64,000 nucleotides of DNA from NCBI GenBank assembly GCA_027563935.2, contig CM050449.1, forward strand, positions 11,498,001 through 11,562,000, written 5' to 3'. This document shows positions 35,433 through 47,454 of the stretch, piece after piece. Source of the stretch: Costus lasius. Lineage: Eukaryota; Streptophyta; Magnoliopsida; Zingiberales; Costaceae. Position numbers and translations under genes: made by a program. Positions within the stretch are counted from its first letter, which is position 1. Each line of letters opens with the position of its first letter. The notes below the pieces were generated by a model. The model saw nothing but the letters and a program-made list of their open reading frames with translations. It was not told the DNA's origin and did not search any database.

Positions 35433-38400
35433 ATGCCTGGATTGGTAGTCCGGTCCCACGCTTCCATCCTCCCCCGCATCCGCCTCCAGGATGAGCCATC
35501 CGATCCGCCCCTCGTTGCTGCCACCGGGCACCTCCTCCTTGAATCATCTCCGTCCGATTCTGCCCATCCGCCGCCGGTTCGGTTGCGGCTTTCCCGCGGA
35601 CAGGCAGCTCCGTCGGACCAGATCAGGTGGGACGGGTTCCTATCAGTAAGCTTGTCAATCAAAGGGCGCGAGGTTTTGACGCAGGAGTCGACAAGATTAT
35701 TGGGAAAGGAGGAGGTGAGGAGGTCGGAGGCAGCGGAATTGGAAGGAAAGGAGGATGACGTTGTCGTGGTGTTGGAGGAGGAGGAAAAGAGCAGAAATAA
35801 GAATAGGAACAAGAATGGCAGAGTAAAGGGAGCTGGAGCTGGTGCACTGAACACCACCAAGCATCTTTGGGCTGGAGCTGTAGCCGCTATGGTCTCTAGG
35901 TATTGAATGCTGCATTTCATTTGCTTTTCTTTTCAATTGGTGAAGTACCAAACGTCAGCATGATATTTCGCTCATGTTCATGATATGTAATTCTATATGC
36001 CACTTCTTTTTGTTATTTGCCCTTAGAAATATTCTCCTTTTTTTTCGTTTAGTTCCTGTGACAATGCACCAATTTCTGTTGATAAATGGTAGTTCCTTAA
36101 GGTCCACAGAGAAATGTAGCTCAACACCTTTCAGTAACGTAAGATAGCATCATGTTACTTGTGGAATAAATTCAGATGCTACTTGTATTTGTCGAGAATG
36201 ATATTGACTTGGCTCATTGTAAAACTGTAATACAATAAAAGTCTTATATAGACCAACCATACCATTACATATTATATCCTTATCAATGTCCCTTAAGTTA
36301 GAGCATAGATGTCAATCATATCTAGCTTGGTATAAAGCTTAAAGAGTCAACTAGATACATGTGACATAGTGAATATTACCCCAGCTTGATTTTTAGCATT
36401 AGTGATTGATATCATATTCTCTTGGACATTGTAGTATCTTTGACAAAGTGATATCAACATCTTTATGCTTGCTTCTCTAATGAAAGATAAAATTACCAAT
36501 AATCTAAAAGTATGGTCATCAGAGGCAGTAGGTATTTATCACTTGAGCTTCTTTCACAATCATCATTAAGGTAACACTCAATCTAAAGAAGTTCATTTCA
36601 TTTGTAAAAAGAAAATCACTTTCAAGTAATGCAATATTTTGAGAATGAATTTCTATTGACTTTAAGTAGGATTTTGCATATATTATAGCTAATGAATCTC
36701 ATTACGAGGGAGATATCAAATCTAGTGATAGTGAGATAGATCAATTTACCAATAATTGAGTAAAATGAACAGATTGAGAGTCATCCTAAGAGCCTAACTT
36801 ATGAATAGGAAAAATAATTGAGTATTTATAGGTTTGCACCTAAGATGTCGAGTTTCTTCAAATAAATCCAATATATGCTTCCATTGAAATAAACTAGTCT
36901 TTAGAATCGTTTGCAATTTTAATTCCAAAAAAATATTAAGGGTTTTTCAAGATTTTTGAAAGTTTCCTGTAAATGTTTTCTACAAATAATAATGATCATT
37001 GTATCACTCTTTATGAGAAAAATACTATTGGCATATATGCCCAAAATAACAATGTGAAATATTCTATTGAATAAAGATGGAGTGATCAACATTCCTATGC
37101 CCAAGGACAATATTGTTGGCTCTGTGATACTTTATCAAATCAAGTTATCGACTCTATTTCAGTTCATAGCCTTTATCAGTTTACATACTTTGTTCTGCCC
37201 TTAATAGTTTTAACTTTTAACTTTTACCATAGAGGTGGCTTCATGTAAATATTTTCATCAAGATCATTAATCATTCTTTGCATTCATCTTATACATGTTT
37301 TCATATTGATAAATAGCCAAAGAGAAGGATCCCCAACAAAATTGAGCTTGACCACATCTGGAATCCTCAGCAATGTGTTCTCATTTTATAGTGTTCCATT
37401 AAACCATCAAGATTGTACTTCATAGTGAATAACATTGACATGCTACAAGTTAATAGCAGGAAGTGTAGTGAAAAAATCTCAGGTACCTTGAGAAATCAGT
37501 GCCTTTATTTCATCAGTCATTGTTTTCTTTCATTGAAGGCCGAGTATAGCTCTCTATGGACTCTTAGGAATTGATATAGTCTTATAGAAGACATGGATAA
37601 CAAAAAGATTAAAAAGATAAATATAAAAACAATCGTAAGCTAAATGACTGGATGCAAATCAGGCCTTGAATATTGCATGTAACAGGGCCAAAGCTCAGTT
37701 CACAGTTTTCTAACGAGCTAGCCAATCTGGTATTAACTTATATAACTACTCCTGGCATCCTGTCATTATTCTTTCCTCTGTAGAATTATTTGTTAATTTA
37801 TCTGATACATTTTTAAGAGAGAAAAAAATAACTTGCTTTAATTTTTCCCCTTCCTGTTGGTTCCTTATCAAACTTGGTTGAATTAAGGACTTCTTGTTAA
37901 TACTAATGTTGATGGATTTATGAATGAGCTTTCCTTTCATAACTAAACATTGAAATGATGTGATAAATGTTAGAAAATCTTCTTGCCTCATAGCCATGCT
38001 CAGATTTAAGAATTTCTTACAAAATCAATGAGCTCTATATTTTGGTTTGGCAGCAACTTCTAGATTGCTTGCATTTGCTGTTCCTCTTCAATTCAATGCT
38101 AATTATGAGAATGTAATATTATGCCGATTATGAGATCTCATTAACTTCATTCTGGTGTCAGAACCTTTGTTGCTCCTCTCGAGAGGCTAAAATTGGAATA
38201 TATTGTTCGTGGTGAACAGAGCCATTTATTTGCTCTCATTCACAAAATTGCAACAACACAAGGTTTGAAGGGCTTCTGGAAAGGAAATTTTGTCAACATC
38301 CTTCGTACTGCACCTTTCAAAGCAATTAACTTTTATGCATATGATACATATAGAAAGCAGCTTCTTAAACTATCGGGAAATGAAGAAACGACAAACTTTG

Positions 38401-39364
38401 AAAGATTCATTGCGGGTGCAGCAGCTGGCATTACTGCAACTGCTCTATGCATACCAATGGACACGGTATGTTAACGTTGATGAATATTTTTACTTCAACC
38501 AAAAGCTATTTACTGTTATGCCTTGATTTCTTATGGTTATGGGTGATTGCTTCAAACTTTTAGATACAGAAAAGATCTTACTTTTATATACTGTTGATAT
38601 ACTTGAAACCCCAGTATTCTTTCGTTAATTGCAAAGGATGTTAAAAGTAGCTTAATATATCTCACCAATTGCAAATTTCTTTCTTAATGCTGTCGATCTT
38701 CATATTTAAGCTCTGAAATTTCAGATACGAACAAAGATGGTAGCACCTGGAGGGGAAGCCTTAGGCGGTGTTATTGGTGTTTTCCGTCACATGGTTCAAA
38801 CAGAAGGATTCTTTTCTCTCTATAAGGGACTTGTGCCGTCCCTCATTAGCATGGCACCCTCAGGTGCCGTTTTCTATGGTGTATATGATATATTGAAGTC
38901 AGCTTACCTGCATTCCCCAGAAGGGAGAAAGAGGTTGGCTTTGATGAAACAACACGAAGGTGAAGAAGTGAATGCCTTGGATCAACTAGAGCTAGGACCG
39001 ACAAGAACATTATTATATGGAGCCATAGCTGGTTGTTGCGCCGAAGCTGCCACGTATCCCTTTGAGGTTGTCAGGCGACAACTACAGTTGCAGGTTCAAG
39101 CAAATAAAATGAATGCTTTTGCCACATTTATGAAAATTGTTGAACAAGGTGGTGTCCCTGCACTGTATGCTGGCTTGATTCCCAGTTTACTACAGGTACT
39201 TTTAACTAAGGTTTTCACAGTCCCGTAGTTGTTTCATGAAATTTCTCAATTTCATCTCTATGGTGATCTTTATTGTAGTCTCCTTTCTTTCGCAGGTTCT
39301 ACCATCTGCTTCCATTAGTTATTTCGTGTATGAGTTCATGAAGATAGTGCTAAAGGTGGACTAA
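35433..39364 (+). CDS. BTL3: BTL3-like mitochondrial adenine nucleotide carrier
   Basis: A member of the SLC25 mitochondrial carrier family, closest to the Brittle-1-like BTL3 group (probable adenine nucleotide transporter of the inner mitochondrial membrane; substrate inferred). Four exons: 35433-35899, 38162-38465, 38725-39195, 39296-39364 (TAA), all GT-AG, 436 residues. Three Solcar repeats carry the signature at about residues 161 (PLERLK), 254 (PMDTIR) and 369 (PFEVVR). Other family text: LWAGAVAAMVSRTFVAP, GFWKGNFVNILRTAPFKA, LVPSLISMAPSGAVFYGVYD, GGVPALYAGLIPSLLQVLPS. Residues 1-140 are a variable Arg/Ser-rich then Glu-rich extension, plausibly a targeting region. The start is the first ATG after a CT-rich leader. 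Intron 1 is 2.26 kb and holds a copia remnant. No damage is seen in the coding exons. Confidence 0.93.
36150..37560 (-). mobile_element. Decayed copia fragment in intron 1 of the BTL3-like gene
   Basis: On the minus strand it reads late RT and RNase H-like text with stops (DHSIFIQ near 37085, LGIKIANDSK near 36905, LVN then ISLSLDLISPS near 36690-36740, KLDMIDIYALT near 36300-36330). It then reaches an LTR-like end TGATAAGGATATAATATG at 36286 with a TATATAAG box near 36245. It lies antisense to the host gene. Limits are approximate. Confidence 0.7.
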
Positions 39365-40723
39365 CTACTTATTGCTCTCCACGTATTACACTGGAGTGGT
39401 ATTCGGCGTATCTGGAGGCACTGTAATTTTTCTTTTCTTTTATTTTGCTGTTGTTTTCCTTTAATGAACTGTAAATGTGATTTTGTGTTACACCTTACCT
39501 GTAATGACGAGGCTTTGGTAAGGTACGTATTCAGCCTATAAACAAATTGCTTAGCCTCGTGAAACGTTGAAGGTGATTCTAGTTTTCTGCTCACTTCGAT
39601 CACATGTTTTTTTTTTCTGTTTACAAGGTTTGAAATAGAAGAGAAAATATCATAAACTTTGGTAAATTGGTATGTTCTGTGATTAAACTGTGAAAACAAA
39701 CTTGTATATACAAATGCCGAGATTTTTAATTTGCATCCCAAGAGTTGCATTTTTCTCAACCAATTTTAGTTTACAGTTAACTTGCATCCTAACATTTGCC
39801 ACATGCAGTTAGACTCTTTTTAGCATTATTGTACTAGGGATCATGACTCCAAGGACTGATGAACTGAAGTGTATGTTATGATGTTTTGTTAAAGAGCGTA
39901 AATCACCCTTGTTTTAATCCACCCAAAGTCCATGTTGAAGTTGCAACTAAGCATCGAAACTAGCACTGCTAGATGTCCTAAATTCCTTAGTATGAGAAGC
40001 CGTTAGATTGGCCTATGTGCCCTATATTTGATGGTCGGTCATTTGGAAAATAGTGTACCTGCTTGTATTTACAGAAGCATCAACATACATATACTTTTAA
40101 AGAGGTTCAGAATTAACATTTTGTTCCTGTTGCTGTGCATCAGTTGTAACTTGTAAAACGTTCCAAGAATATGTATTACAACTGAGAGAGAGAATATCAT
40201 TCTAATATTATAATCTACATTATTTTTTTATTCCCATAAAATAGGACGAATTTTGAACTAATCCAAATGGCTTCTTGGACTCCTAGTCTCTTACTGTCAC
40301 GCCCAATATTATATAAATTATACGAATCAATTTTAATTTAATTATTATAATATTTGATTGTCACGTAAGGCTAAATGTTTGATTCATCTAGGTTTAGCGC
40401 GATCGGCAGGGGTGCACTCGTGCACACCCCTCAGCTTTCACTAAGGATTTTGACCTTCGTCCGATCTAGGAAGGAGAGAGAGAAGAGAGCCACGTAAGTA
40501 ATTAAATAAATAAAAAAAAGAAAATTATACCTTTCTTGAATTCGGATCTGTGCCTGAATCTGAAAACACCTTCAGCTCGCGTCCCCGAAAACCAATTCAC
40601 GCTCGGATTTCGTTCGGCGCCGAATTGGTTTGTCTATTCCGGAATTCCACCCAAAATCCGGTTCGATTTCATGGTCAACAATTCAAGGTTGACGTCCACG
40701 TCAGCCACCGAGTCCGGGGCCTC
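39365..40723. other. 3' flank of BTL3-like gene, then GC-rich unassigned DNA
   Basis: 39365 to about 40290 is AT-rich 3' flank. From about 40297 (TGTCACGCCC) the sequence changes character. An ATG at 40536 opens a frame that is still open at the gypsy insertion (40723) and stays open beyond it once the element and one GCCTC copy are ignored, ending at TGA 47597-47599. I do not recognise the product. Confidence 0.4.
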
Positions 40724-42202
40724 TGATAGCCTCCGCAAGTGCACGAATTTTATCGAAGTAATAAAAGATTATCGATCCCACGAGGATCAGGCGGTCAAGT
40801 ACCGATTACACGGTCGATCTATATCTAGACGAATCAAATTGTAATTTTTGTTTTTGAGAACTTCTAAGTACGATAAAAAGAAACAGATATAGTGTTTTGG
40901 CAAAAATCAATTTGGATAAATTCAAGATTCAGGGTTTCACCACGTTGACAAATATGAATTTAATGAAAATAGATCTTTGAATAGAAAAATATAGTTTTGA
41001 AATGGATTTTTCCTAAGGTACAGATTACCTTCTCCCGAAGCATAATCCGGTATCTAACTGTGCTAACTCCCTACTCTCATGATAGTTAACATGGTTAGAC
41101 CTTTTAAGTTCTATGAAAAACCATGTAAATCCTTCAAACGAATCCGAACTACTCCCGTGATCGGATTCGTAGGTTTGACTAGAATAGATCCGACATTGCG
41201 ATTCACCTCCCGGTCCTTCTCGCAACGTCTAAGACGTAAAGTTACTTGATCAGGGTAAATTACGAAATAACACAATTCTAATCAAATCAAATCTATAAAA
41301 TTCATGTAAAATATCTAAAATAATATATTCAATCCATAAATCGTCAACGGGCTATTCCCCAAATCCCAAAGAATAGTTTACACGTTCATGTTCAAAGCAA
41401 ACAACATATTCATCGATGAATTCAACATGTAATCTCTCAAAAGTAATGCAAAAAGACACTAGGATAAAAATTAGAACTCTTCCCCTTGATCTGGTGATGA
41501 AGATGAAGCGTCAAATCTCTTCCTTTATGTGATCTCTAGCCGTCGTTTTGCCTTAAAACTGATTTCCGCCGCCGCCGCTACAACCGTTCATTTTCGTGCC
41601 TAGAAGCCCTCGAAACCCTTCCAAAATCATTCCTTTTATAGTCTAATCAGTATAGAACCCATATAGGAAGGTTTCCGGAGAGTTTGGTTCAGTTCTGGTT
41701 CAAATCGGGTTCAAATCGAGTGAAAAACCGAAAAGGCGGACATTTTTATAGTCCGTGATGAGTTTACGGCCACGGCCGTAATTCCTTCTGTGTGTACAAC
41801 ACTTAAGTCACAGAAACTTTTACGGCCCGTGATGGATTCACGGGTTCGGCCGTGAAAGTCTCTGTTTATTCCAACACTTAGCTGTTTTCATCCTCTGCTC
41901 GAACACGTAATTACACCCGACCCAAAATTACGGCCAAGGCCATGAAAGTCTTGTTTTTCACCCTTTTCGCCCCAAATTCGACGTGAAGGCTCGTGATCTC
42001 CTTAGGAATCATGCTTTGACTTCAAAACTCTCAAAATCCATCATTTTTGTTCCTTTTTAACTACAATTTCATAAAAACCAGAAAAAGTGAAGATTCCGTG
42101 CAAAGTAACGCAAAAGCACTAAAAATAGCACAAAATCATGCAAATAAGCCCAAAATATGATCTAAAACATAGACAAAAACACTATATAAATGCAACGCAT
42201 CA
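40724..42202 (-). repeat. 3' LTR of non-autonomous gypsy element
   Basis: TGATAGCC ... GCATCA. Contains a hairpin array at 41750-41955 and TATAAAAG at 41633-41640 (minus strand). Confidence 0.93.
41750..41955 (-). repeat. Hairpin-repeat array, about three units (3' LTR)
   Basis: Units carry GTCCGTGATGAGTTTACGGC, CACGGCCGTAATTCCTTCTG, TTTTACGGCCCGTGATGG and AATTACGGCCAAGGCC, with the TTCTGTGT-type spacer seen in the Athila-like arrays. The partner copy is at 46996-47205. Confidence 0.85.
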
Positions 42203-43740
42203 AAAACCCTAGACTTAAAATTTGCTTGTCCTCAAGCAATACCTTGATATGTATAAAGAATGTAAAGATAAGGAACACTCATTTGTTTTTGCCCCTAATA
42301 ATATCCTTAGTCCACAAGTTAAGTAATCAACCTTTCAAACTCAAGTAATTCAAGAAAAATCATAATAGAGATAAATTCCCAAGAGGTTACAATCCAAGAA
42401 AGATAAAATTCACAATTCATGTCATAATATTCATTCTTCACACAATAAATATCAGATACTTTCAATTTAATAAATCCATCTTACTCAATAGATATAAATT
42501 TATTTCAAGAATCTTGGTGATGTTAAAGATAAGAGACTTTTAATGCAATTTGGTCCTTAAACGGTTATGTGCCCTTTCCTGTTAGCTTCATAACATTGTT
42601 TAAAGTATACTGCAAAGCAATATAATTTAACTCATAGCCTCAATCACAAAGTCAACGGAGTTGTCCACTTGACCTACAGCTTTCTCTTTTTCTCCATTTT
42701 TATTCTCAATCATGGAGAAAGCCGGTTAGTGGCATGATACTTAAATCGTTGTTGATCTTTCTACAAGAGGGTTAAATATATGTTTTGAAAATTCTCCCTA
42801 TGTTACTTGATCGCAACAGATTTAAAGTATACCAATTTATGGTATAATATAACTCATGACTTAAGATTTCTCAACTAGAGGAGTTGAAGCAAATCTCAAT
42901 TTAAATAAATATCACCAAATTCTATTCATAAAAATTTTCATCAAGTAGAAATAGATAAATTAAACATCAAGTATAAAGATACTATGCATGTGTCCTATGA
43001 ACATATAACAATTCACATATGTATTTTATCAATACCAGAATTGAATTTACTCAACAATTTAAGTCTACATGAAATTTCAAAAATTCCCTAGGTCATCAAA
43101 TCAATCACTCAAGATGTTTCTTAAGTTCAAAAATTTAGGGTAAAACAAATTTGTCTATCCTTAACAATCATAAACATTCAAAATACATATCTATAAAGCT
43201 TTGATGAAAAAACAAAATATATGAAGGACACCGTAGACTTAAGTTGTTGCATATATATAAACATTAAAATCAATGAATGACAGATTTCAGAAAAATTTTG
43301 CAAGAGTTCCTTTTAAAATATATAGTGATTTCCTATGCAATTATATCAAAATATGAAAACATGACATAGAAAAATCTAGAAACTGCATCACATTAATGAT
43401 AATCAATTTTTACAATGTAAATAAGTTTCAAACTTCAAATACTATCATGTTTCATTATTTAAATCACATTTACCGTTTTTAATATCAAAACTCAGTATAA
43501 TACCAAAATACATCCCAAATCAATATCATGCATCCAAATACATCAAAAATCATCATATATGTCAAATCACAAACATCATATACCAACACAAATATATAGA
43601 GTTTTTGCAAAAAATCGTGAAGCTACAGTAACTGTAAAAAACATCAACCACGATTTTACATAAATCTCACTCAAGAATCAAATAATCTCGGTTCAAAATT
43701 AGTGCAAAAGCATGTAAATCGAGTGGAGAAACCAAATGTA
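42203..43740 (-). other. Non-coding AT-rich 3' region of the gypsy element
   Basis: No open frame of note. It begins with the CTTGAGGACAAGC-type word on the minus strand, at 42222-42241. The rest shows nothing recognisable. Confidence 0.6.
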
Positions 43741-43949
43741 ACAGTTATGTAAAGAGATTCTCACAAATTTGAGCAAAAAATCGGGCTGTAATCAAGCTTC
43801 GGCGGCGAACTCGTGTTCTTGCGAATGTCCGGCCCTTCTTGATGATATCCGGCCAAAATCTCGGAGGATCAACGGAAAGGGTCGCTGGTGATGAAGGAAG
43901 GTCGGGAACAGAGATCTGTCGCCTGAGGTGGAAGGAATCAACGAGAAAT

Positions 43950-44072
43950 CGGGTTTTTATGGTCCATGAGCCGTTCACGGCTGCGGCCGTAAAAGTTTCT
44001 GTGACTTAAATCCATCTGCAAAAATTAAATTTACGGCCGTGAGTGACTCACGGCCACGCCCGTGAACGTCTC
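43950..44072 (-). repeat. Internal hairpin-repeat pair with TATA-like box
   Basis: Two units with TTCACGGCTGCGGCCGTAAA and TTTACGGCCGTGAGTGACTC / ACGGCCACGCCCGTGAA. CATAAAAA (minus strand, 43952-43959) lies at its downstream edge, followed by a GC-rich stretch (43745-43940, an open 77-codon frame, probably leader). The layout matches 13351-13700. Confidence 0.75.
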
Positions 44073-44275
44073 GTCAGATACCTTTTCTTCATGTAAATTT
44101 TTTTCAAAAATTCATGCACATAAAACAACTTATTAAAAGATTTTCTATCAGTAAAAAATTCATCAAATCATGCTGTAAAAATTTATTAAAATATAAAGAA
44201 AATCAAAAACTGAAACTAAGAGTAATAAAAATCAGAAGTTTGGGTTGCTTCCCAAAAAACGCTTGTTTAAGGTCA

Positions 44276-45634
44276 TTAGCTTGACCAAAGCTTCATGTCA
44301 TGGTGGAGTTGGTGAATCTGTGCCATAGTAGAGAGCATATAATCTTCTGTTTTTCCTTCGTCCATCAGTGTGTCCACCAAATATATCCAGTTAAGCAAGT
44401 GGATCCATGCCGCAGTAATCAGTACATGCATACAAAAACAAAAGTTAGAGTCATGCAAAGAGTACTCAATAATTTTTCTGTATTTATCCAAAAGTAAAAT
44501 CATGCATTCTTCCTTTAGATTTGTATAAGCAATTGGAAGAAAATTGGAATTAAAATCAAAGAATTCATACCCTGGATTAATCAAGAAGCTTTCAAATTTC
44601 ATTTTTAGTTTTTTAGTTACCTCAATGCCAATGTAATCAATGTCAATGTGCTCAAGAATCTCATGTGTTATCACCTTCTGGGTACCTGTGCTTGGATTTG
44701 AATCAAACAAAATTTCAATCACTTCATCATCTTTAAAATCATCTCCATCATTAATCATGCAAATTTCTAATGGATTTTCCTGGAGAATAAGAATTGATGG
44801 TACAATATGCATAAGATCCTCTTCCTCATAATTTTCCTCAATTTCTTTCTCTTCAATGAGGCATTTCATCTTAACACAATCAAATTCCTCCCCATCTATC
44901 TCACTATTTCTTACTTGAGGATCATTAAATTCATCATCCTTCTTCTCACAAGACTCAAAAAATTCATATATCTCTTCAAACATGTCCCAAGTATTTGTGT
45001 TGCAAGACACTTCATTATGTGAGAGGGGACTAGGTGGCTGGTGAATTTTTGAAAAAAATAAATCACAATCATCCAAATCATCAAATTTTGAGGAAGGTAA
45101 ATCACAATCATCAAAATTTTTAAAATCATCAAAATTTGCAGAAGATAAATCACAATCAGGAGTCATGAATAATGATTGATCTAACTCTATAAAATTCTTA
45201 GATTCATCATGGATTTCTTCCTTTATGTCATTTTTATCAGTGCCATCAATCATACTATGAATATCTTCACTTTCCAAATCAAACTCAAGTATACAATTTT
45301 GCTGTGCTATCTGGGTTTCTAGCATTTTAGCATTAGCACATATAGATTCTACTTGAGAAGTAAGCTGAGCAATCATCTCACTAAGAACTTCAAGTTCCTT
45401 ACTTTGATTTATTATAATTTTCTCAAGCATGAATTCTAGCATGGCTTCTTCAGATTCCTCAAAGTGTGGTTCTGAAATATTATTTGAGAAATCCTCATAA
45501 AAAGAAGTTTGCTGATTTTTCCATCTAGAATTATACTCATCATCTTGGTACCATGAAAAATTAGAACTGGCAGGTCTGGCAGGAATTCCAAATTGACACT
45601 CAGAAGGATAATGATAATAACTTCCACATAACAT
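44276..45634 (-). CDS. Gag-tail-like ORF of non-autonomous gypsy element (452 aa)
   Basis: One uninterrupted frame of 452 codons. The N-terminus LCGSYYHYPSECQFG resembles the Cys-containing segment late in Athila-type Gag. A coiled-coil-like part (SKELEVLSEMIAQLTSQVES) then leads into KMLETQIAQQ, which is also in the Athila-like gag at 16.6 kb. After that the protein is strongly acidic with repeats such as FDDLDDCDL and KNFDDCDL, and ends in an ordinary-looking tail. The Gag core, zinc knuckle, protease and RT are absent. A further in-frame-like stretch (45635-45779) precedes it one frame away, so an upstream start may have been lost by a one-base shift. Function unknown; an open frame this long without pol suggests either recent age or selection. 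Confidence 0.65.
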   Translation of the reverse strand: MLCGSYYHYPSECQFGIPARPASSNFSWYQDDEYNSRWKNQQTSFYEDFSNNISEPHFEESEEAMLEFMLEKIIINQSKELEVLSEMIAQLTSQVESICANAKMLETQIAQQNCILEFDLESEDIHSMIDGTDKNDIKEEIHDESKNFIELDQSLFMTPDCDLSSANFDDFKNFDDCDLPSSKFDDLDDCDLFFSKIHQPPSPLSHNEVSCNTNTWDMFEEIYEFFESCEKKDDEFNDPQVRNSEIDGEEFDCVKMKCLIEEKEIEENYEEEDLMHIVPSILILQENPLEICMINDGDDFKDDEVIEILFDSNPSTGTQKVITHEILEHIDIDYIGIEVTKKLKMKFESFLINPGYEFFDFNSNFLPIAYTNLKEECMILLLDKYRKIIEYSLHDSNFCFCMHVLITAAWIHLLNWIYLVDTLMDEGKTEDYMLSTMAQIHQLHHDMKLWSS

Positions 45635-45961
45635 AAGATTTTATTCCCATATATTCAGTGTGTTGAGAAAAAGAATTTACCCTTGCTGCAGGTGATTGAA
45701 ATGCAACTGTGCCATATTCTCTTGTCTGCATCGCCGGTGACACATATGTCTGACCTGACCATTGACATTGATTAAACATCTTTTTTTTATATAAAATTCA
45801 GAAATATAAAAAAAATGCGAAAAACAAACAAAACAAAAATGAAAACAAAAATTAAAAAATTAAAAATAAAAAATATAAAGAATAAAAATAAAAACAAAAA
45901 TAAATAAATAAAAAAATGTCTAGTCTATAAATCTCACGATTAAATCAATATCGACTAGCCT

Positions 45962-45981
45962 GATCCCCGGCAACGACGCCA
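45962..45981 (-). promoter_or_regulatory. Primer-binding site, tRNA-Asp
   Basis: GATCCCCGGCAACGACGCCA on the plus strand equals the 3' end of plant tRNA-Asp with one mismatch. Six bases separate it from the LTR. Confidence 0.9.
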
Positions 45982-45987
45982 AAAACT

Positions 45988-47449
45988 TGATAGCCTCCGC
46001 AAGCGCACGAATTTTATTGAAGTAATAAAAGATTATCGATCCCACGAGGATCAGACGGTCAAGTACCGATTACACGGTCGATCTATATCTAGACGAATCA
46101 AATCGTGATTTTTGTTTTTGAGAACTTCTAAGTACGATAAAAAGAAACAGATATAGTGTTTTGGCAAAAATCAATTTGGATAAATTCAAGATTCAGGGTT
46201 TCACCACGTTGACAAATATGAATTTAATGAAAATAGATCCTTGAATAGAAAAATATAGTTTTGAAAGGGATTTTTCCTAAGGTACAAATTACCTTCTCCC
46301 GAAGCGTAATCCGGTATCTAACTATGCTAACTCCCTACTCTCGTGACAGTTAACATAGTTAGACTCTTTAAGTTCTATGAAAAACCATGTAAATCCTTCA
46401 AACGAATCCGAACTACTCCCGTGATCGGATTCGTAGGTTTGACTAGAATAGATCCGACGTTGCGATTCACCTCCCGGTCCTTCTCGCAACGTCTAAGACG
46501 TAAAGTTACTTGATCAGGGTAAATTACGGAATAACACAATTCTAATCAAATCAAATCTATAAAATTCATGTAAAAGATCTAAAATAATATATTCAATCCA
46601 TAAATCGTCAATGGGCTATTCCCCAAATCCCAAAGAATAGTTTACACGTTCATGTTCAAAGCAAACAGCATGTTCATCGATGAATTCAACATGTAATCTC
46701 TCAAAAGTGATGCAAAAAGACACTAGGATAGAAATTAGAACTCTTCCCCTTGAAGCATCAAATCTCTTCCTTTGTGTGATCTCTCGCCATCGTTTTGCCC
46801 TAAAACTGATTTTCGCCGCCGCCGCTACAGTCGTTCGTTTTCGTGCCTAGAAGCCCCCGAAACCCTTCCAAAATCCTTCCTTTTATAGTCTAATCAGTAT
46901 AGAACCCATATAGAAAGGTTTCCGGAGAGTTTGGTTCAGTTCTGGTTCAAATCGGGTTCAAATCGAGTGAAAAACCGAAAAGACGGATATTTTTACGGTC
47001 CGTGATGAGTTTACGGCCACGGCCGTAATTCCTTCTGTGTGTACAACACTTAAGTCACAGAAACTTTTACGGCCCGTGATGGATTCATGGGTTCGGCCGT
47101 GAAAGTCTCTTTTTATTCCAACACTTAGCCGTTTTCATCCTCTGCTCGAACGCGTAATTACGCCCGACCCAAAATTACGGCCAAGGCCGTGAAAGTCTCG
47201 TTTTTCACCCTTTTCGCCCCAAATTCGACGTGAAGGCTCGTGATCTCCTTGGGAATCATGCTTTGGCTTCAAAACTCTCAAAATCCATCATTTTTGTGCC
47301 TTTTTACCTACATTTTCATAAAAACCAGAAAAAGTGAAGATTCCGTGCAAAGTAACGCAAAAGCACTAAAAATAGTACAAAATCATGCAAATAAGCCCAA
47401 AATATGATCTAAAACATAGTCAAAAATACTATATAAATGCAACGCATTA
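45988..47449 (-). repeat. 5' LTR of non-autonomous gypsy element
   Basis: TGATAGCC ... GCATTA. Contains the array 46996-47205 and a TATAAAA box at 46881-46887 (minus strand). Confidence 0.93.
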
Positions 47450-47454
47450 GCCTC

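Larger units (their letters stand above)
40724..47449 (-). mobile_element. Complete non-autonomous Ty3/gypsy element (6.7 kb)
   Basis: LTRs 40724-42202 and 45988-47449 are very similar by eye, differing by scattered bases and one indel of about 18 bp. The 5-bp duplication GCCTC lies at 40719-40723 and 47450-47454. A tRNA-Asp PBS is at 45962-45981, and CTTGAGGACAAGC-type sequence lies beside the 3' LTR. The 3.8-kb interior has one long ORF (44276-45634), a hairpin array with TATA-like box, and an AT-rich tail (42203-43740), but no protease, RT or integrase. Its LTRs are related to those of the Athila-like element and the solo LTR, so an Athila-type partner probably mobilised it. Confidence 0.92.

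Noticed and set aside
35372..35951. Minus-strand frames of up to 182 codons over BTL3 exon 1
   Set aside because: They are shadows of the GC-rich coding exon on the opposite strand.
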